From the NCBI RefSeq assembly GCF_008727925.1, contig NZ_VTWT01000001.1:620001-684000 (forward strand): a stretch of DNA of 64,000 nucleotides, read 5' to 3'. The notes beneath the pieces were generated by a model, which did no database searches, was not told the origin of the DNA, and saw only the letters and a program-made list of their open reading frames with translations. Below, one piece after another: positions 52,032 through 60,637 of this stretch (position 1 is the first letter of the stretch; each line of letters starts with the position of its first letter). A program made the position numbers and the translations under genes. The stretch is from Adhaeribacter soli. Lineage in GTDB: Bacteria; Bacteroidota; Bacteroidia; Cytophagales; Hymenobacteraceae.

Positions 52032-52319
52032 ATGGCTATTACAAGATTAAAAAGAAAAGACCGTAAAAATAAAGCTAGAGCAAATAACAAGCAGACAGTA
52101 ATTAAGCAATTACTACGCGTGCCGGTTATCAAGAACGTAGATCCGGAAGAACTGAAAGCTCAGTTCGGCAAAAACTCCGGTGGGGTAGTGAACCGCGCGA
52201 AAGAAGCCATCTCTGAAGCGGCAAGCACCGTTGCTCATAAAGTTGAAGACGTAGTTGAAGCTGTAAAAAGCAAAGTAGACGACGTATTGCACTCCGGCGA
52301 AGAGAAATCTGCTGAGTAA
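52032..52319 (+). CDS. small conserved-type basic/amphipathic protein
   Basis: 95 residues. The N-terminal 30 are strongly basic (ITRLKRKDRKNKARANNKQ), the middle is VIKQLLRVPVIKNVDPEELKAQF, and the C-terminal 40 are Ala/Val/Glu/Lys-rich amphipathic helix resembling LEA or apolipoprotein-like repeats (AKEAISEAASTVAHKVEDVV). It has a good promoter, start and terminator, so it is a real gene. I believe similar small proteins occur in other Bacteroidota but cannot name a family. The basic head suggests nucleic-acid or ribosome binding (inference). Confidence 0.75.
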   Translation: MAITRLKRKDRKNKARANNKQTVIKQLLRVPVIKNVDPEELKAQFGKNSGGVVNRAKEAISEAASTVAHKVEDVVEAVKSKVDDVLHSGEEKSAE

Positions 52320-52404
52320 TTTTTGCTGTTAAAGCTTTGGTCGTTTTAATCTGATTGGCTTTAGCAGTTTTTAGTGTAATTACCATACTGTTTTCATAAA
52401 AAGT

Positions 52405-52432
52405 AAGGTGTGCCTGTTCCGGCACACCTTTT
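52405..52432. terminator. terminator between basic protein and phosphodiesterase
   Basis: AAGGTGTGCC and GGCACACCTT form a 10 bp stem with a 6-base loop and T6. Confidence 0.88.
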
Positions 52433-52439
52433 TTGCGTT

Positions 52440-52937
52440 TCAGCCTACCCTTTTTCCGAGTTCCACTACCTGCAGGTTCTCAATTTTGCCGGCGTTTATT
52501 TCAAACAGCATCATGGTGCGGACTTTATGAAAACCGTGCCGCCCGGCTGCGCCCGGGTTTAAGTGCAGCAAACCTAATTTTTTGTCGGGCATTACTTTCA
52601 GGATGTGCGAGTGGCCGGTAATAAAAAGCTTCGGCGGATTTTGCTGAATTTCATTTCTGATGTCGGGGTGGTATTTGCCGGGGTAGCCGCCGATGTGGGT
52701 CATAAGCACGTCCAGGCCTTCTACTGTGAAGCGGTTTACCTTGGGGTGGATCTGGCGGATGGTTTGCTCATCGATGTTGCCGTACACGCCGCGTAGTGGT
52801 TTTAAACTGGCCAGGGTATCCGAAACTTCCAGGTTGCCGAAATCGCCGGCGTGCCAGATCTCGTCGCAGGCGCTGAGGTGGTGCAGGATGCGGTCGTCGA
52901 GGTAGGAGTGGGTGTCGGAGAGGAGGCCGATTTTCAT
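52440..52937 (-). CDS. YfcE/MJ0936-family metallophosphoesterase
   Basis: 165 residues, calcineurin-like fold. All metal motifs are visible: LLSDTHSYLDD (Asp7, His9), HAGDFG, YGNID, LMTHIGGYPG and ITGHSH. Predicted phosphodiesterase of small substrates with two divalent metals. It is short and single-domain, as YfcE. It is convergent with the basic small protein. Confidence 0.92.
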   Translation of the reverse strand: MKIGLLSDTHSYLDDRILHHLSACDEIWHAGDFGNLEVSDTLASLKPLRGVYGNIDEQTIRQIHPKVNRFTVEGLDVLMTHIGGYPGKYHPDIRNEIQQNPPKLFITGHSHILKVMPDKKLGLLHLNPGAAGRHGFHKVRTMMLFEINAGKIENLQVVELGKRVG

Positions 52938-53025
52938 GGGTTTGTCTTGTTAGGAATTGCAAAGTTAGTTGTTTACTTTAAGTAAAATTTTCTGAAAAAA
53001 TTATAGAATAATTACAACTGGATTA

Positions 53026-53749
53026 ATGGATATACTTTCAAAAGATTACAGAGCTGTTACTTCACCATTTTATAATATTAATGTTTTCGAATATTGGGGT
53101 GACTGCTATGAATCCGTCTTTATTTTATTTAAACCATTTTTTAAGTTTAAATCAAGTTCGAAATTTAACAGGAAGGAAATTTTTAAGAACGAGAAATTGG
53201 GGGAATATTGGGGATATTATCATTAAAAATGAATGTTTTCCTGTGAAATGGCAGAAGGTTAAAGAAGATGTTGGTTTTTCAGACTTTAAAGAAATTAACG
53301 ATGCACTAACAGGAGCGATCGACTACCCTGAAAATAGAATTAAACTGAATACATACATTGAAACTCAGGAAATGCTTTATCCTGAAGAAGATGTTTTTAG
53401 TTTTTTTCAGGTAGAAGATATTTTGAATAGTTTGAAGTTTTTAGGTTATAAAAACCTAATAATAGGCCCTGAATTTCCAGAAACAGAAACAACTCGTGCC
53501 AGTGATGAAATTACCATCTATTCAACGGATACTGATCCTTCAAACCTTTTATATAGTAAAAATATCTATACATCAGACAGAAAAATACTATTTACCACTG
53601 CCTTCGATTTACATTACGGGTTCATTTGCTCAGATCGGGAAATTATTGAAAAATTAGTACATAAGTTTCAATTTGAAGGTTTTTTCTGTGACCAGAACAC
53701 TATGACCTGGTGGGCAAGGATAAATTCTAAAGTTGAAAAGATGGAATAA
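53026..53749 (+). pseudogene. DUF2711-like gene interrupted by a G-run frameshift
   Basis: Frame one from ATG 53026 gives 59-odd sensible residues (YWGDCYESVFILFKPFFKFK...FKNEKLG). At the G5 run 53199-53203 it must skip one base to join the second frame (NIGDIIIKNECFPVKWQKV...), which runs to TAA 53747. With G4 the two join seamlessly. The joined protein of about 240 residues resembles DUF2711 proteins I recall from Firmicutes: ESVFILFKPFF, FPVKWQKV, YPEEDVFSFFQVEDIL and ICSD...FFCDQNTMTWW. The gene is much more AT-rich than its neighbours. A sequencing indel, a phase-variable tract or a true pseudogene all fit. Confidence 0.7.
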
Positions 53750-53826
53750 TTATTAGTAGTTAACCTATTTCCATTTCTCCGGGAAATTCGCTATATTACT
53801 CTGAATTCCACCAGATTAATAATTTT

Positions 53827-54492
53827 ATGAAATGGGCATTTACCATCAGGCAGAAGATGAAGGCGGCTTTTATGTTGGGTACGGTCTTTCTGCTTGTATT
53901 TGCAAAAAACTGGCTCGATGAACGCAATGTTTCCGAGCTGGGTAGTTCCTTCTCCTCCGTTTACGAAGACCGCTTATTGGCCGAAAGTTATATTTACCGG
54001 CTTTCCGACCATTTGTACCAGAAGAAAATTATGCTGGATAATTGCAACAGCCAGGAGAATATCGGCAACCTGCAGGCTAAGATCGGGCAGCACAACGCGG
54101 CAATCAATGCCATAATCCGGGACTACGAAAAAACCAAACTAACCGAATCGGAATCTACATATTTCAGCGACTTTAAAAAGAACGTAGCAGCCATTGAAGC
54201 CCTGGAGGTAAGCTACCTGCATGCTCCCGGAGCCGGTCCATCAGAAACTAAAACCCGGATGGATAAGCGGTATGAAGTAGCAACGTCCAACCTGCACCAG
54301 CTTTCCGGCATTCAGCTTGCGGAAGGTAAACTGCTGAACGAAAAGTCGAAAAAGATCATTGCCGGTTCTTCTATTCTTACGCAATTTGAGTTGGTAGTCC
54401 TGATCGGGATAGGGTTGCTTATTCAGGCGCTGATCTTTGCTGCCCGCTCGGCTGTCCCGAAAAAGCCGCAACAGCATTTCAGCCTGAATTAA
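53827..54492 (+). CDS. membrane protein with four-helix-bundle sensor-like domain
   Basis: 221 residues: an N-terminal membrane helix (about 8-26, MKAAFMLGTVFLLVFAKNWL), a roughly 150-residue helical periplasmic segment (LAESYIYRLSDHLYQKKIML, ETKTRMDKRYEVATSNLHQLS), then a second membrane helix (FELVVLIGIGLLIQALIFAAR) and a short tail. This is the layout of the ligand-binding 4HB_MCP part of chemoreceptors and histidine kinases, but no HAMP, kinase or signalling domain follows. It may be a stand-alone sensor subunit or a truncated receptor. No partner is adjacent. Confidence 0.7.
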   Translation: MKWAFTIRQKMKAAFMLGTVFLLVFAKNWLDERNVSELGSSFSSVYEDRLLAESYIYRLSDHLYQKKIMLDNCNSQENIGNLQAKIGQHNAAINAIIRDYEKTKLTESESTYFSDFKKNVAAIEALEVSYLHAPGAGPSETKTRMDKRYEVATSNLHQLSGIQLAEGKLLNEKSKKIIAGSSILTQFELVVLIGIGLLIQALIFAARSAVPKKPQQHFSLN

Positions 54493-54669
54493 ACGTTTGT
54501 CTGAACACGATTTTTAGGATTTTTAGGATTGACAGGATTTTTTTTTAAAAGGAAGTTATGGAGTCCGAATGACGCAGTATTGGCTTGAGCGCTGTTTGTT
54601 ACTCTAAACAATAAAGACACAAGCTATTTCCCTACATCCTGACCTAAAGAAAATATCTGACCTTAAGTG

Positions 54670-54707
54670 AACAAAAAAACCGGACAGTAATGCCCGGTTT
54701 TTTTGTT
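54670..54707. terminator. terminator upstream of pyrE end
   Basis: AACAAAAAAACCGG and CCGGTTTTTTTGTT form a 14 bp stem around a 10-base loop. It lies between convergent genes and can serve both. Confidence 0.85.
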
Positions 54708-54732
54708 TAAAACTATACTGTTTCTGGCTAAA

Positions 54733-55371
54733 TTAGACGCCCCAGACTTCCGGCGCTTCCCGCCAGCTTTTCAGGCTTTCGAAGGCTTCGGTTTTAATGT
54801 AGCCTTTTTCGGCGGCTACTTCGGCCAATATACTGTAATTGCTGAGGGTAATTAACGGAATGCCGGAAGCTTCGAAGTTTTCAGTAGCTTTACCGAAACC
54901 GTACGTGAAGATTGCCGCCATGCCCATAACTTCCGATCCGGCAGCCTGCACGGCTTTGGCGGCTTTCAGGGAGCTTCCGCCGGTAGAGATCAGGTCTTCA
55001 AGCATTACTACTTTTTGGCCCGGTTTCAGGTGGCCTTCGATCTGGTTGCCCATGCCGTGGCTTTTGGGTTCCGGACGCACGTAAATGAAGGGCAGGCCAA
55101 GTTCATCGGCTACCAGAGCGCCTTGGGCGATGCCGGCTGTGGCTACGCCGGCAATCACGTCGGCATCGGGAAAATTGCTTTTTATGGCTTGGGCCAAAGC
55201 CTTTTTGATATAAGTACGTATAGCAGGATGCGAAAGCGTTACGCGGTTGTCGCAATAGATCGGCGAGTTCCAGCCGGAGCTCCACTTAAAGGGCTGTTCC
55301 GGACGAAGCCTTACGGCGCCGGTCTCCAGCAGGTATTCCGCAATTTTACGGGCAGTATCGGTGTTTTCCAT
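54733..55371 (-). CDS. pyrE: orotate phosphoribosyltransferase
   Basis: About 212 residues from ATG 55371; 14 upstream codons are open but not family-like. Adds PRPP-derived ribose phosphate to orotate in UMP synthesis. It has FKWSSGWNSPIYCDNR, AGVATAGIAQGALVADELGLP, YVRPEPKSHGMGNQIEG and the PRPP-binding loop VVMLEDLISTGGSSLKAA. The start region (AAATCCGGAAA words) is AT-rich. It is divergent from the nudix gene at 55481. Confidence 0.96.
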   Translation of the reverse strand: MENTDTARKIAEYLLETGAVRLRPEQPFKWSSGWNSPIYCDNRVTLSHPAIRTYIKKALAQAIKSNFPDADVIAGVATAGIAQGALVADELGLPFIYVRPEPKSHGMGNQIEGHLKPGQKVVMLEDLISTGGSSLKAAKAVQAAGSEVMGMAAIFTYGFGKATENFEASGIPLITLSNYSILAEVAAEKGYIKTEAFESLKSWREAPEVWGV

Positions 55372-55480
55372 AGGCGAAATTAAAAAATAATATTTCCGGA
55401 TTTTTAAATACACGCATTTTTGTTTCCGGATTTTTTTATTGATTTGTAAAATTATAATTACTCCGCAAAAACATTACCCA

Positions 55481-56161
55481 ATGAACGTCTTTATAAATGA
55501 CATTCCATTAATTTTAAAGAAAGCCGGCGAAAAAGTCTACAAACACCACTATGACCTGGTTTTAGATGCGGATGAATATTTTAACTCGAAAACCCTGATC
55601 GGCGACGTGCTCATCCGGGATGCCAACGAACAGCTGATCGACCGGATCGTGCGTTTGATGGAAGTTAAAAAACTTAAGAAGCTCGATTCCCTTACTTTAA
55701 TTACCGATAAAAAACGGCGCATTGTAGACCATTTAAAAGACCAGTTCAAGATCGTGAAAGCGGCCGGCGGTCTGGTTATTAAAGACGGCAAGATACTGAT
55801 GATCTACCGCTTGGGTAAATGGGACCTGCCGAAAGGTAAAATGAAGAAAACCGAGGATGTGCGGGATGGCGCGATCCGGGAGGTAGAGGAGGAGTGCGGC
55901 ATTACGGTACAGGTAATAGACGAACTGCCGAATACCTGGCATTCTTACGCCTACAAAGGCAACAAGATCCTGAAAAAGACCAGCTGGTTTTTAATGGCCT
56001 GCACCGACGATTCCTTTATGAAACCCCAAGCTGAGGAATTCATCGAGGAAGTTCGCTGGATGACGCCCGAAGAAGTGAAAGAGGTTTTAAAGGATACTTA
56101 TGGCTCTATAGAGTTCGTGATGAATTATTATTTGAAGTCTCTGAAAGCCGGAAAGGAATAA
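55481..56161 (+). CDS. nudix hydrolase
   Basis: About 226 residues from ATG 55481. The N-terminal half (about 1-90) is a separate domain with no clear family. The nudix domain follows, with AAGGLVIKDGKILMIYRLGKWDLPKGKMKK and the nudix box G-x5-E-x7-REVEEECGI, complete with its Glu residues. It hydrolyses a nucleoside diphosphate linked to another moiety; the substrate is unknown. Its last 56 bases overlap the 3' end of the convergent coaD. Confidence 0.88.
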   Translation: MNVFINDIPLILKKAGEKVYKHHYDLVLDADEYFNSKTLIGDVLIRDANEQLIDRIVRLMEVKKLKKLDSLTLITDKKRRIVDHLKDQFKIVKAAGGLVIKDGKILMIYRLGKWDLPKGKMKKTEDVRDGAIREVEEECGITVQVIDELPNTWHSYAYKGNKILKKTSWFLMACTDDSFMKPQAEEFIEEVRWMTPEEVKEVLKDTYGSIEFVMNYYLKSLKAGKE

Positions 56162-56594
56162 AATCGTCTACGTTGCCACCGTATGAGTGAATTTCGCGGA
56201 TAATGGTGGAGCTGATGGCTGCCAGGTGCGGGGACGTGATGAGGAATACAGTTTCCAGATCTTTGTTCACGTGCCGGTTGGCCTGCGCAATGGTGTTTTC
56301 GTACTCGAAATCGGTGGTGTTGCGTAAGCCTCGGAGCAGGAACTGGGCGCCTACCTGGCGGGCAAAATCGGCGGTCAGGCCTTTGTAGGATTGCACCGAA
56401 ATATTTGGCTGGTCTTTGAAAACGCCGGCAATTATGCCTTCCATTTCCTCTACTTCCCAGGCGCGTTTCTTATTGCTGTTGTTCCCGATCGCGATCACGA
56501 TTTCATCGAACAAGGCTGCACCTCTTTGCACGACATCGAGGTGGCCGTTGGTGAAGGGGTCGAAGGATCCGGGGAATATGGCTATACGTTTCAT
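56106..56594 (-). CDS. coaD: phosphopantetheine adenylyltransferase
   Basis: 162 residues, full length. Makes dephospho-CoA from phosphopantetheine and ATP. It has AIFPGSFDPFTNGHLDVVQRG (GxFDPxTxGH), LLRGLRNTTDFEYE and the ISSTIIREI motif. The C terminus (RLSETSNNNSSRTL) is somewhat long and lies in the overlap with the nudix gene. The neighbour on the same strand is the T9SS cargo gene; in related genomes I recall DUF3822 and rsmD beside coaD, and rsmD is not found here. Confidence 0.95.
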   Translation of the reverse strand: MKRIAIFPGSFDPFTNGHLDVVQRGAALFDEIVIAIGNNSNKKRAWEVEEMEGIIAGVFKDQPNISVQSYKGLTADFARQVGAQFLLRGLRNTTDFEYENTIAQANRHVNKDLETVFLITSPHLAAISSTIIREIHSYGGNVDDFIPFRLSETSNNNSSRTL

Positions 56595-56655
56595 GGGCTG
56601 TTTAAAAGAAACAAGTAAACTAAAGCCCGAAGGTAATGGTTTTTGAGTTTTTCAG

Positions 56656-58293
56656 CTATTTCACTACTATTTTTTTGACGATTTGGGTATGGTTAGAAAA
56701 TACTGCTAAAAAATAAATTCCTTTTGTTAAATTGTTCGTGCTGAAATTCTCTGTGATGCTGCCGTTCTTTGGAGAGAGAATTCGCTTCTCTATTTGCTGG
56801 CCTAAACTATTAGATAAGGTAGCAGTTACAATTTGATTTGTGCTAAATTGAAGGTTAATGCCAGTTTCAGAATAAGTGGGATTCGGATATATGGAAAGGT
56901 GGGATAGGTTGGTCGGTTTGGATATATTAGAAATGGTTCTGGTGTAATAAGGAGTCCCTAACTTTAAAATCCAGAAATCCCAAACACCTTTATTGAATGA
57001 AGTTTTATCACCAGAATAATCAGACATTGAATACCCCGCTAAAAGGTATTCCTCAGACGCGATTTCAATTACAGAACTTAAATTATCAGCTAAGGAGCCA
57101 CCTATGGTTTTGTCCCAAAGGATATTTCCATTACCGTCAACTTTAACTAACCAGAAATCATTATCGCCAATATTAGCATCCAATTTTGTATTTGAAATTC
57201 CAGAGGCTGAAATGCCGGCAAGCAAATAGTTGCCATCCTTTGTCTTTATAATTTTCTGAATTGCATCATAGTTAGCGCCTCCGAAAGTTTTATCCCAAAG
57301 TTTATTCCCTAAGCTATCTATTTTTATTAGCCAAAAATCAGAATCGCCAAGATTGGCTGCATTTTTATTGCCTGAAGCATCTGAATAAGAATAGCCTCCT
57401 AAAAGATACCCACCATCAGGAGTTTGGATAATGCTGTGCACTTCATCAAGTTTATTACCTCCAAAGGTTTTATCCCATTGTTTAACTCCCAGTGAATTCG
57501 TTTTTACAATCCAGATGTCGGTTCGCCCTCTGCTTGTTTGAGTTCTATCACCAGAATTTGCCGAATTATCTGCAGAAGAACCGCCAATTATATATCCGCC
57601 ATCATTGGTTTGTTGCACATTATTAAACCATTCAACACTGCTCCCTCCAAAGGTTCTATCCCATTGTTTAGTACCATTACTATCTATTTTTACAATCCAG
57701 TAATCCGAATTTCCTCTACTTACTTCTGATTTTTCTCCTGATATTCCAGATTCTGACCATCCACCTAAAATAAAGCCTCCATCAGAGGTAGGATTCATAG
57801 ATTTAAAATATTCAGATGAATTTCCACCGTAAGCTTTATCCCAGAGTTTATTTCCATTCTGGTCTAATTTTAATAACCAAAAGTCCTCTACTCCCCTTGA
57901 TGGTTCTGATTTATCATTAGTAATTCCTGAACCGGAAAACCCTCCAACTAAATAGCTTCCATCAGATCTTTGAAACGCGTTAAAAGCACGTTCCTGGCCA
58001 CTTCCTCCAAATGATTTATCCCACTGTTTATTTCCAAAAGCATCAGTTTTAATGATCCAATGGTCAAAACCTCCTTGAAATACAGAAGATTTATCTCCGT
58101 TTTTTGAAGAGGCAGAATAACCTGAAATTAAATAGCCGCCATCATTTGTTGAAATAATATCATTGGGAATGTCTAAATCATTTCCACCAAACGATTTGTC
58201 CCATTGAACCGTAGGAATTTGAGCTGATACGTTTAAAATTACCGAACAAAAGATAGAAATTAAGACAGCTCTGCATAAAGTTTGCGTTTTCAT
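56656..58293 (-). CDS. T9SS type A sorting-domain protein with seven WDKxxGG repeats
   Basis: 545 residues: signal peptide (AVLISIFCSVILNVSAQ), then seven repeats of about 55-60 residues, each opening with a variant of W-D-K-S/T-F-G-G and continuing NDGGYLISGYS and DFWLIKID, likely blades of a beta-propeller-like fold. A C-terminal Por/T9SS type A signal follows (LSIYPNPT...ATLSNSLGQQIEKRIL...LTKGIYFLAVFSN...KKIVVK). Predicted to be exported across the outer membrane by the type IX system and attached or released at the surface. It is more AT-rich than coaD and DUF3822 on either side, so it may be an insertion at this locus. Function unknown. Confidence 0.9.
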   Translation of the reverse strand: MKTQTLCRAVLISIFCSVILNVSAQIPTVQWDKSFGGNDLDIPNDIISTNDGGYLISGYSASSKNGDKSSVFQGGFDHWIIKTDAFGNKQWDKSFGGSGQERAFNAFQRSDGSYLVGGFSGSGITNDKSEPSRGVEDFWLLKLDQNGNKLWDKAYGGNSSEYFKSMNPTSDGGFILGGWSESGISGEKSEVSRGNSDYWIVKIDSNGTKQWDRTFGGSSVEWFNNVQQTNDGGYIIGGSSADNSANSGDRTQTSRGRTDIWIVKTNSLGVKQWDKTFGGNKLDEVHSIIQTPDGGYLLGGYSYSDASGNKNAANLGDSDFWLIKIDSLGNKLWDKTFGGANYDAIQKIIKTKDGNYLLAGISASGISNTKLDANIGDNDFWLVKVDGNGNILWDKTIGGSLADNLSSVIEIASEEYLLAGYSMSDYSGDKTSFNKGVWDFWILKLGTPYYTRTISNISKPTNLSHLSIYPNPTYSETGINLQFSTNQIVTATLSNSLGQQIEKRILSPKNGSITENFSTNNLTKGIYFLAVFSNHTQIVKKIVVK

Positions 58294-58400
58294 TACATCA
58301 TTATTTATCAGTTTACGAAAATCAATTTACATTAACAAAGTTCTAATGTAACGACAATCGTTTAATAAACAATAATTTATGAAAGATATATTTACCTACC

Positions 58401-59288
58401 TCACTCGCAAATATGCAGGCTGTAGAGGTCGAAGAAGCGGTGGTTGAAGAGGTCGTCGAATTTGTAGCTGTAGGAAACGTTAACTGGCTTTTTGCCGAAG
58501 TTTACGTTCCGGACGTATTTGCGCAAAATGGTGAATAAGGCGGAGTCGTGGGTGAGGTCGCCCCAGACTGTTACCGGATCCTGGTCGGGATTCAGTTTTT
58601 GCTCCTGCATTACCAGCAAGGTGTAGTAAATAAAATCTTCAGGCGAGGCAAAATGGAACTGGTTACAGAATTCCAGCTTGTTTTCCTGCACCAGCAGAAT
58701 GCTCAGGTAATTTTGCTCTACGAATAAATAGGTCTTCTTCTGCAGGCTTCGCTCATGCTGACACAAAACGCCTTCAATAAGGGGGCTGGTCTGGTGCATG
58801 AACTGCAGTTTTTTCCGTTTAAAGGTTTCTTCAAACCACTTTTCCAGGAAGGCATCGAGCGTGAAAATGCTGATCGCTTCTATTTTCGGATGCCGGTAGG
58901 TCAGGATCTTATCGTGGAATTCGTCGATCTCACAATGCAGGTTCAGGTAATGCTGGGCAGCGGAAGGCTCGAACAGGGTTTCCGGAATAAAGGTGAAATT
59001 CTGGTTTTTGATGGCTACCCGGATCTCGTTCCACTTATGACCCGTCAGGAAAGGATGGTCTTCTACTAGTAAGTTTAACTGTTCGGTAAGTTGCAGCTGA
59101 CTGAAAACGGCCGTTAATTCGTAGTCTTCCAGGGCAATGAATTTGTTTCGTTGCGCATCGGAAACGGCCAGACGAATATGCTTTAAGCTCAGGCTGAAAT
59201 ACAGATTCAGCGGTCCGGTTTCGCCGGAGAGCATCGCCTCGTCGGTCACTTTCTGTACCTGCCGGTAATGAATGGTTGATTTGTTCAA
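58401..59288 (-). CDS. DUF3822 family protein
   Basis: 295 residues from TTG 59288 (no ATG is near; the next Met is at 59234). It has the DUF3822 pattern: LYFSLSLKHIRLAVSD at the N terminus, a bulky middle (ALEDYELTAVFSQLQLTEQLNLLVED), KKTYLFVEQNYLSILLVQENKLEFCNQFHFASPEDFIYY and a final SYKFDDLFNHRFFDLYSLHIC. An actin/ASKHA-like fold has been suggested for such proteins; no catalytic motif is evident. It is normally near coaD in Bacteroidota, and here a T9SS gene lies between. Confidence 0.85.
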   Translation of the reverse strand: MNKSTIHYRQVQKVTDEAMLSGETGPLNLYFSLSLKHIRLAVSDAQRNKFIALEDYELTAVFSQLQLTEQLNLLVEDHPFLTGHKWNEIRVAIKNQNFTFIPETLFEPSAAQHYLNLHCEIDEFHDKILTYRHPKIEAISIFTLDAFLEKWFEETFKRKKLQFMHQTSPLIEGVLCQHERSLQKKTYLFVEQNYLSILLVQENKLEFCNQFHFASPEDFIYYTLLVMQEQKLNPDQDPVTVWGDLTHDSALFTILRKYVRNVNFGKKPVNVSYSYKFDDLFNHRFFDLYSLHICE

Positions 59289-59625
59289 GGTAGTGGTTTA
59301 ATCTTCCTTCAAAAAACCGGAAAATTTCTGAAAAAGACTACTGAAAACTGTGTTTTTAATGTGCTGATGTGCTAATTTGATAAGGAGTTAATTGGATAAT
59401 GTTTTAATGGTTTGATTTGCTGCTTTAGTGATAAATGCTGGTTTGTAAGATCATAATTCAGAAATTTATTTAAATGACCTATTCGAAATAACCTTTCCTT
59501 ATCTGAACCATTACGAAACTCATTAATTCATCTCAACTTCATACCATTAACCTATTTTGCATTAGCCCACAAGCCCATTAGAACACCATCAAATTAACAC
59601 ATTAACCGATTAACACATTAGCACA
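59289..59625. other. AT-rich word-repeat gap
   Basis: 337 bp without a gene. Words such as GTGCTGATGTGCTAATTTGAT (left) and inverted ATCAAATTAACACATTAACC/ CACATTAGCACATT (right) form loose inverted pairs; the right end touches the stop of the nudix gene at 59626. No terminator is clear. Confidence 0.5.
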
Positions 59626-60099
59626 TTAAAGAAACCGATTCTGGGGAATGAAGAGGTCGTCGAAGTCTACGAGTTCGTGGAAAATGCTGTGTTTGGCACC
59701 AAGGGGGATCTTGCTGAGTTCGGAAAAGGTTTTGAAGCTTACCTCGGTGATGATCTGATCGGCTTCGGAGTGTTCCGGATCGGTACCTTTTTTTAAGGTG
59801 CCGCCGGTAATTTCTACCTGGAAAAACAGTTCGAGGGCGTGCAGGGGAGGGCGGAGGAATTCGTTCAGGAAAAGGAAGCGGCCGGGTTTTACTTCCAGGC
59901 CGGTTTCTTCGGCAAATTCCCGTTTCAGGCAATCCCGAACGGTTTCGCCGTAAGCCAGGCCGCCGCCGGGTGGCGCCCAGAAATCCGTGCCTTTAACCAA
60001 GCCGCGGTGACAAACCAGTAAAATGGCGTTGTTCTGCAAACAGACGCCGCAGACACGAACCCGCAATTTTCCGGTGTAATACTCGTTTTTTATTTCCAT
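59626..60099 (-). CDS. nudix hydrolase (second)
   Basis: About 157 residues from ATG 60099, where MEIKNEYYTGKLRVRVCG begins; an in-frame ATG at 60138 is also possible and would overlap the divergent PaaI start codon (CATG). Nudix domain with PPGGGLAYGETVRDCLKREFAEETGLEV matching G-x5-E-x7-REFAEETGL (read in parts). Typical small nucleotide or sugar-nucleotide hydrolase; substrate unknown. Divergent from the thioesterase gene. Confidence 0.88.
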   Translation of the reverse strand: MEIKNEYYTGKLRVRVCGVCLQNNAILLVCHRGLVKGTDFWAPPGGGLAYGETVRDCLKREFAEETGLEVKPGRFLFLNEFLRPPLHALELFFQVEITGGTLKKGTDPEHSEADQIITEVSFKTFSELSKIPLGAKHSIFHELVDFDDLFIPQNRFL

Positions 60100-60136
60100 A
60101 GTTTGGTAAGCGGTAGTTAAGGCACTAATTTCGGGC

Positions 60137-60586
60137 ATGATTAAAACCTATAATCCGGATTTCAAAAATACCATAAACGAAAAACTTAACCGGCAGTTTT
60201 TTATGCAAATGCTCGGTTTTCAAATAACCAGCATCGAAGAGGGTCAAATTGAAGGCGAATTGGTGCTGCAGGATGCGCATAAGCAACATAAAGGCTTTGT
60301 GCACGGCGGCGTAATTGCCACGGTAGCCGACATTGTGGCCGGTTTTGCCGCGGTGAGCCTGGTTCCTAAAGACCACCATGTAGTTACGGTAGAATTAAAA
60401 ACTTCTTATTTAAATCCGGGCCTCGGCGAGAAACTTTTTGCCAAAGGCTGGGTGTTGAAACAGGGACGGAAGCTGAACTTTTGCGAAGCCGAAGTTTACA
60501 GCATTGCCGGCGGAAATGCACCGGTTCTGATTGCCAAAGCATCGGCCACCATGGCCACGCTTACGCCGGAAGACATAAAGAGATAA
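60137..60586 (+). CDS. PaaI-family thioesterase
   Basis: 149 residues, hot-dog fold. It has HKGFVHGGVIATVADIVAGFAA, with the HGG turn and a Asp in the catalytic helix, then VELKTSYLNPG, typical of PaaI/YbgC-like thioesterases. Hydrolyses an acyl-CoA, identity unknown. Its ATG overlaps the alternative start of the divergent nudix gene. The following 170 bp holds the TTTAAA-centred palindrome copy 4. Confidence 0.87.
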   Translation: MIKTYNPDFKNTINEKLNRQFFMQMLGFQITSIEEGQIEGELVLQDAHKQHKGFVHGGVIATVADIVAGFAAVSLVPKDHHVVTVELKTSYLNPGLGEKLFAKGWVLKQGRKLNFCEAEVYSIAGGNAPVLIAKASATMATLTPEDIKR

Positions 60587-60637
60587 ATTGTAGATTGCTG
60601 ATTGTTAATTGCTGATTGGTTATTGAATTTGAATTTA

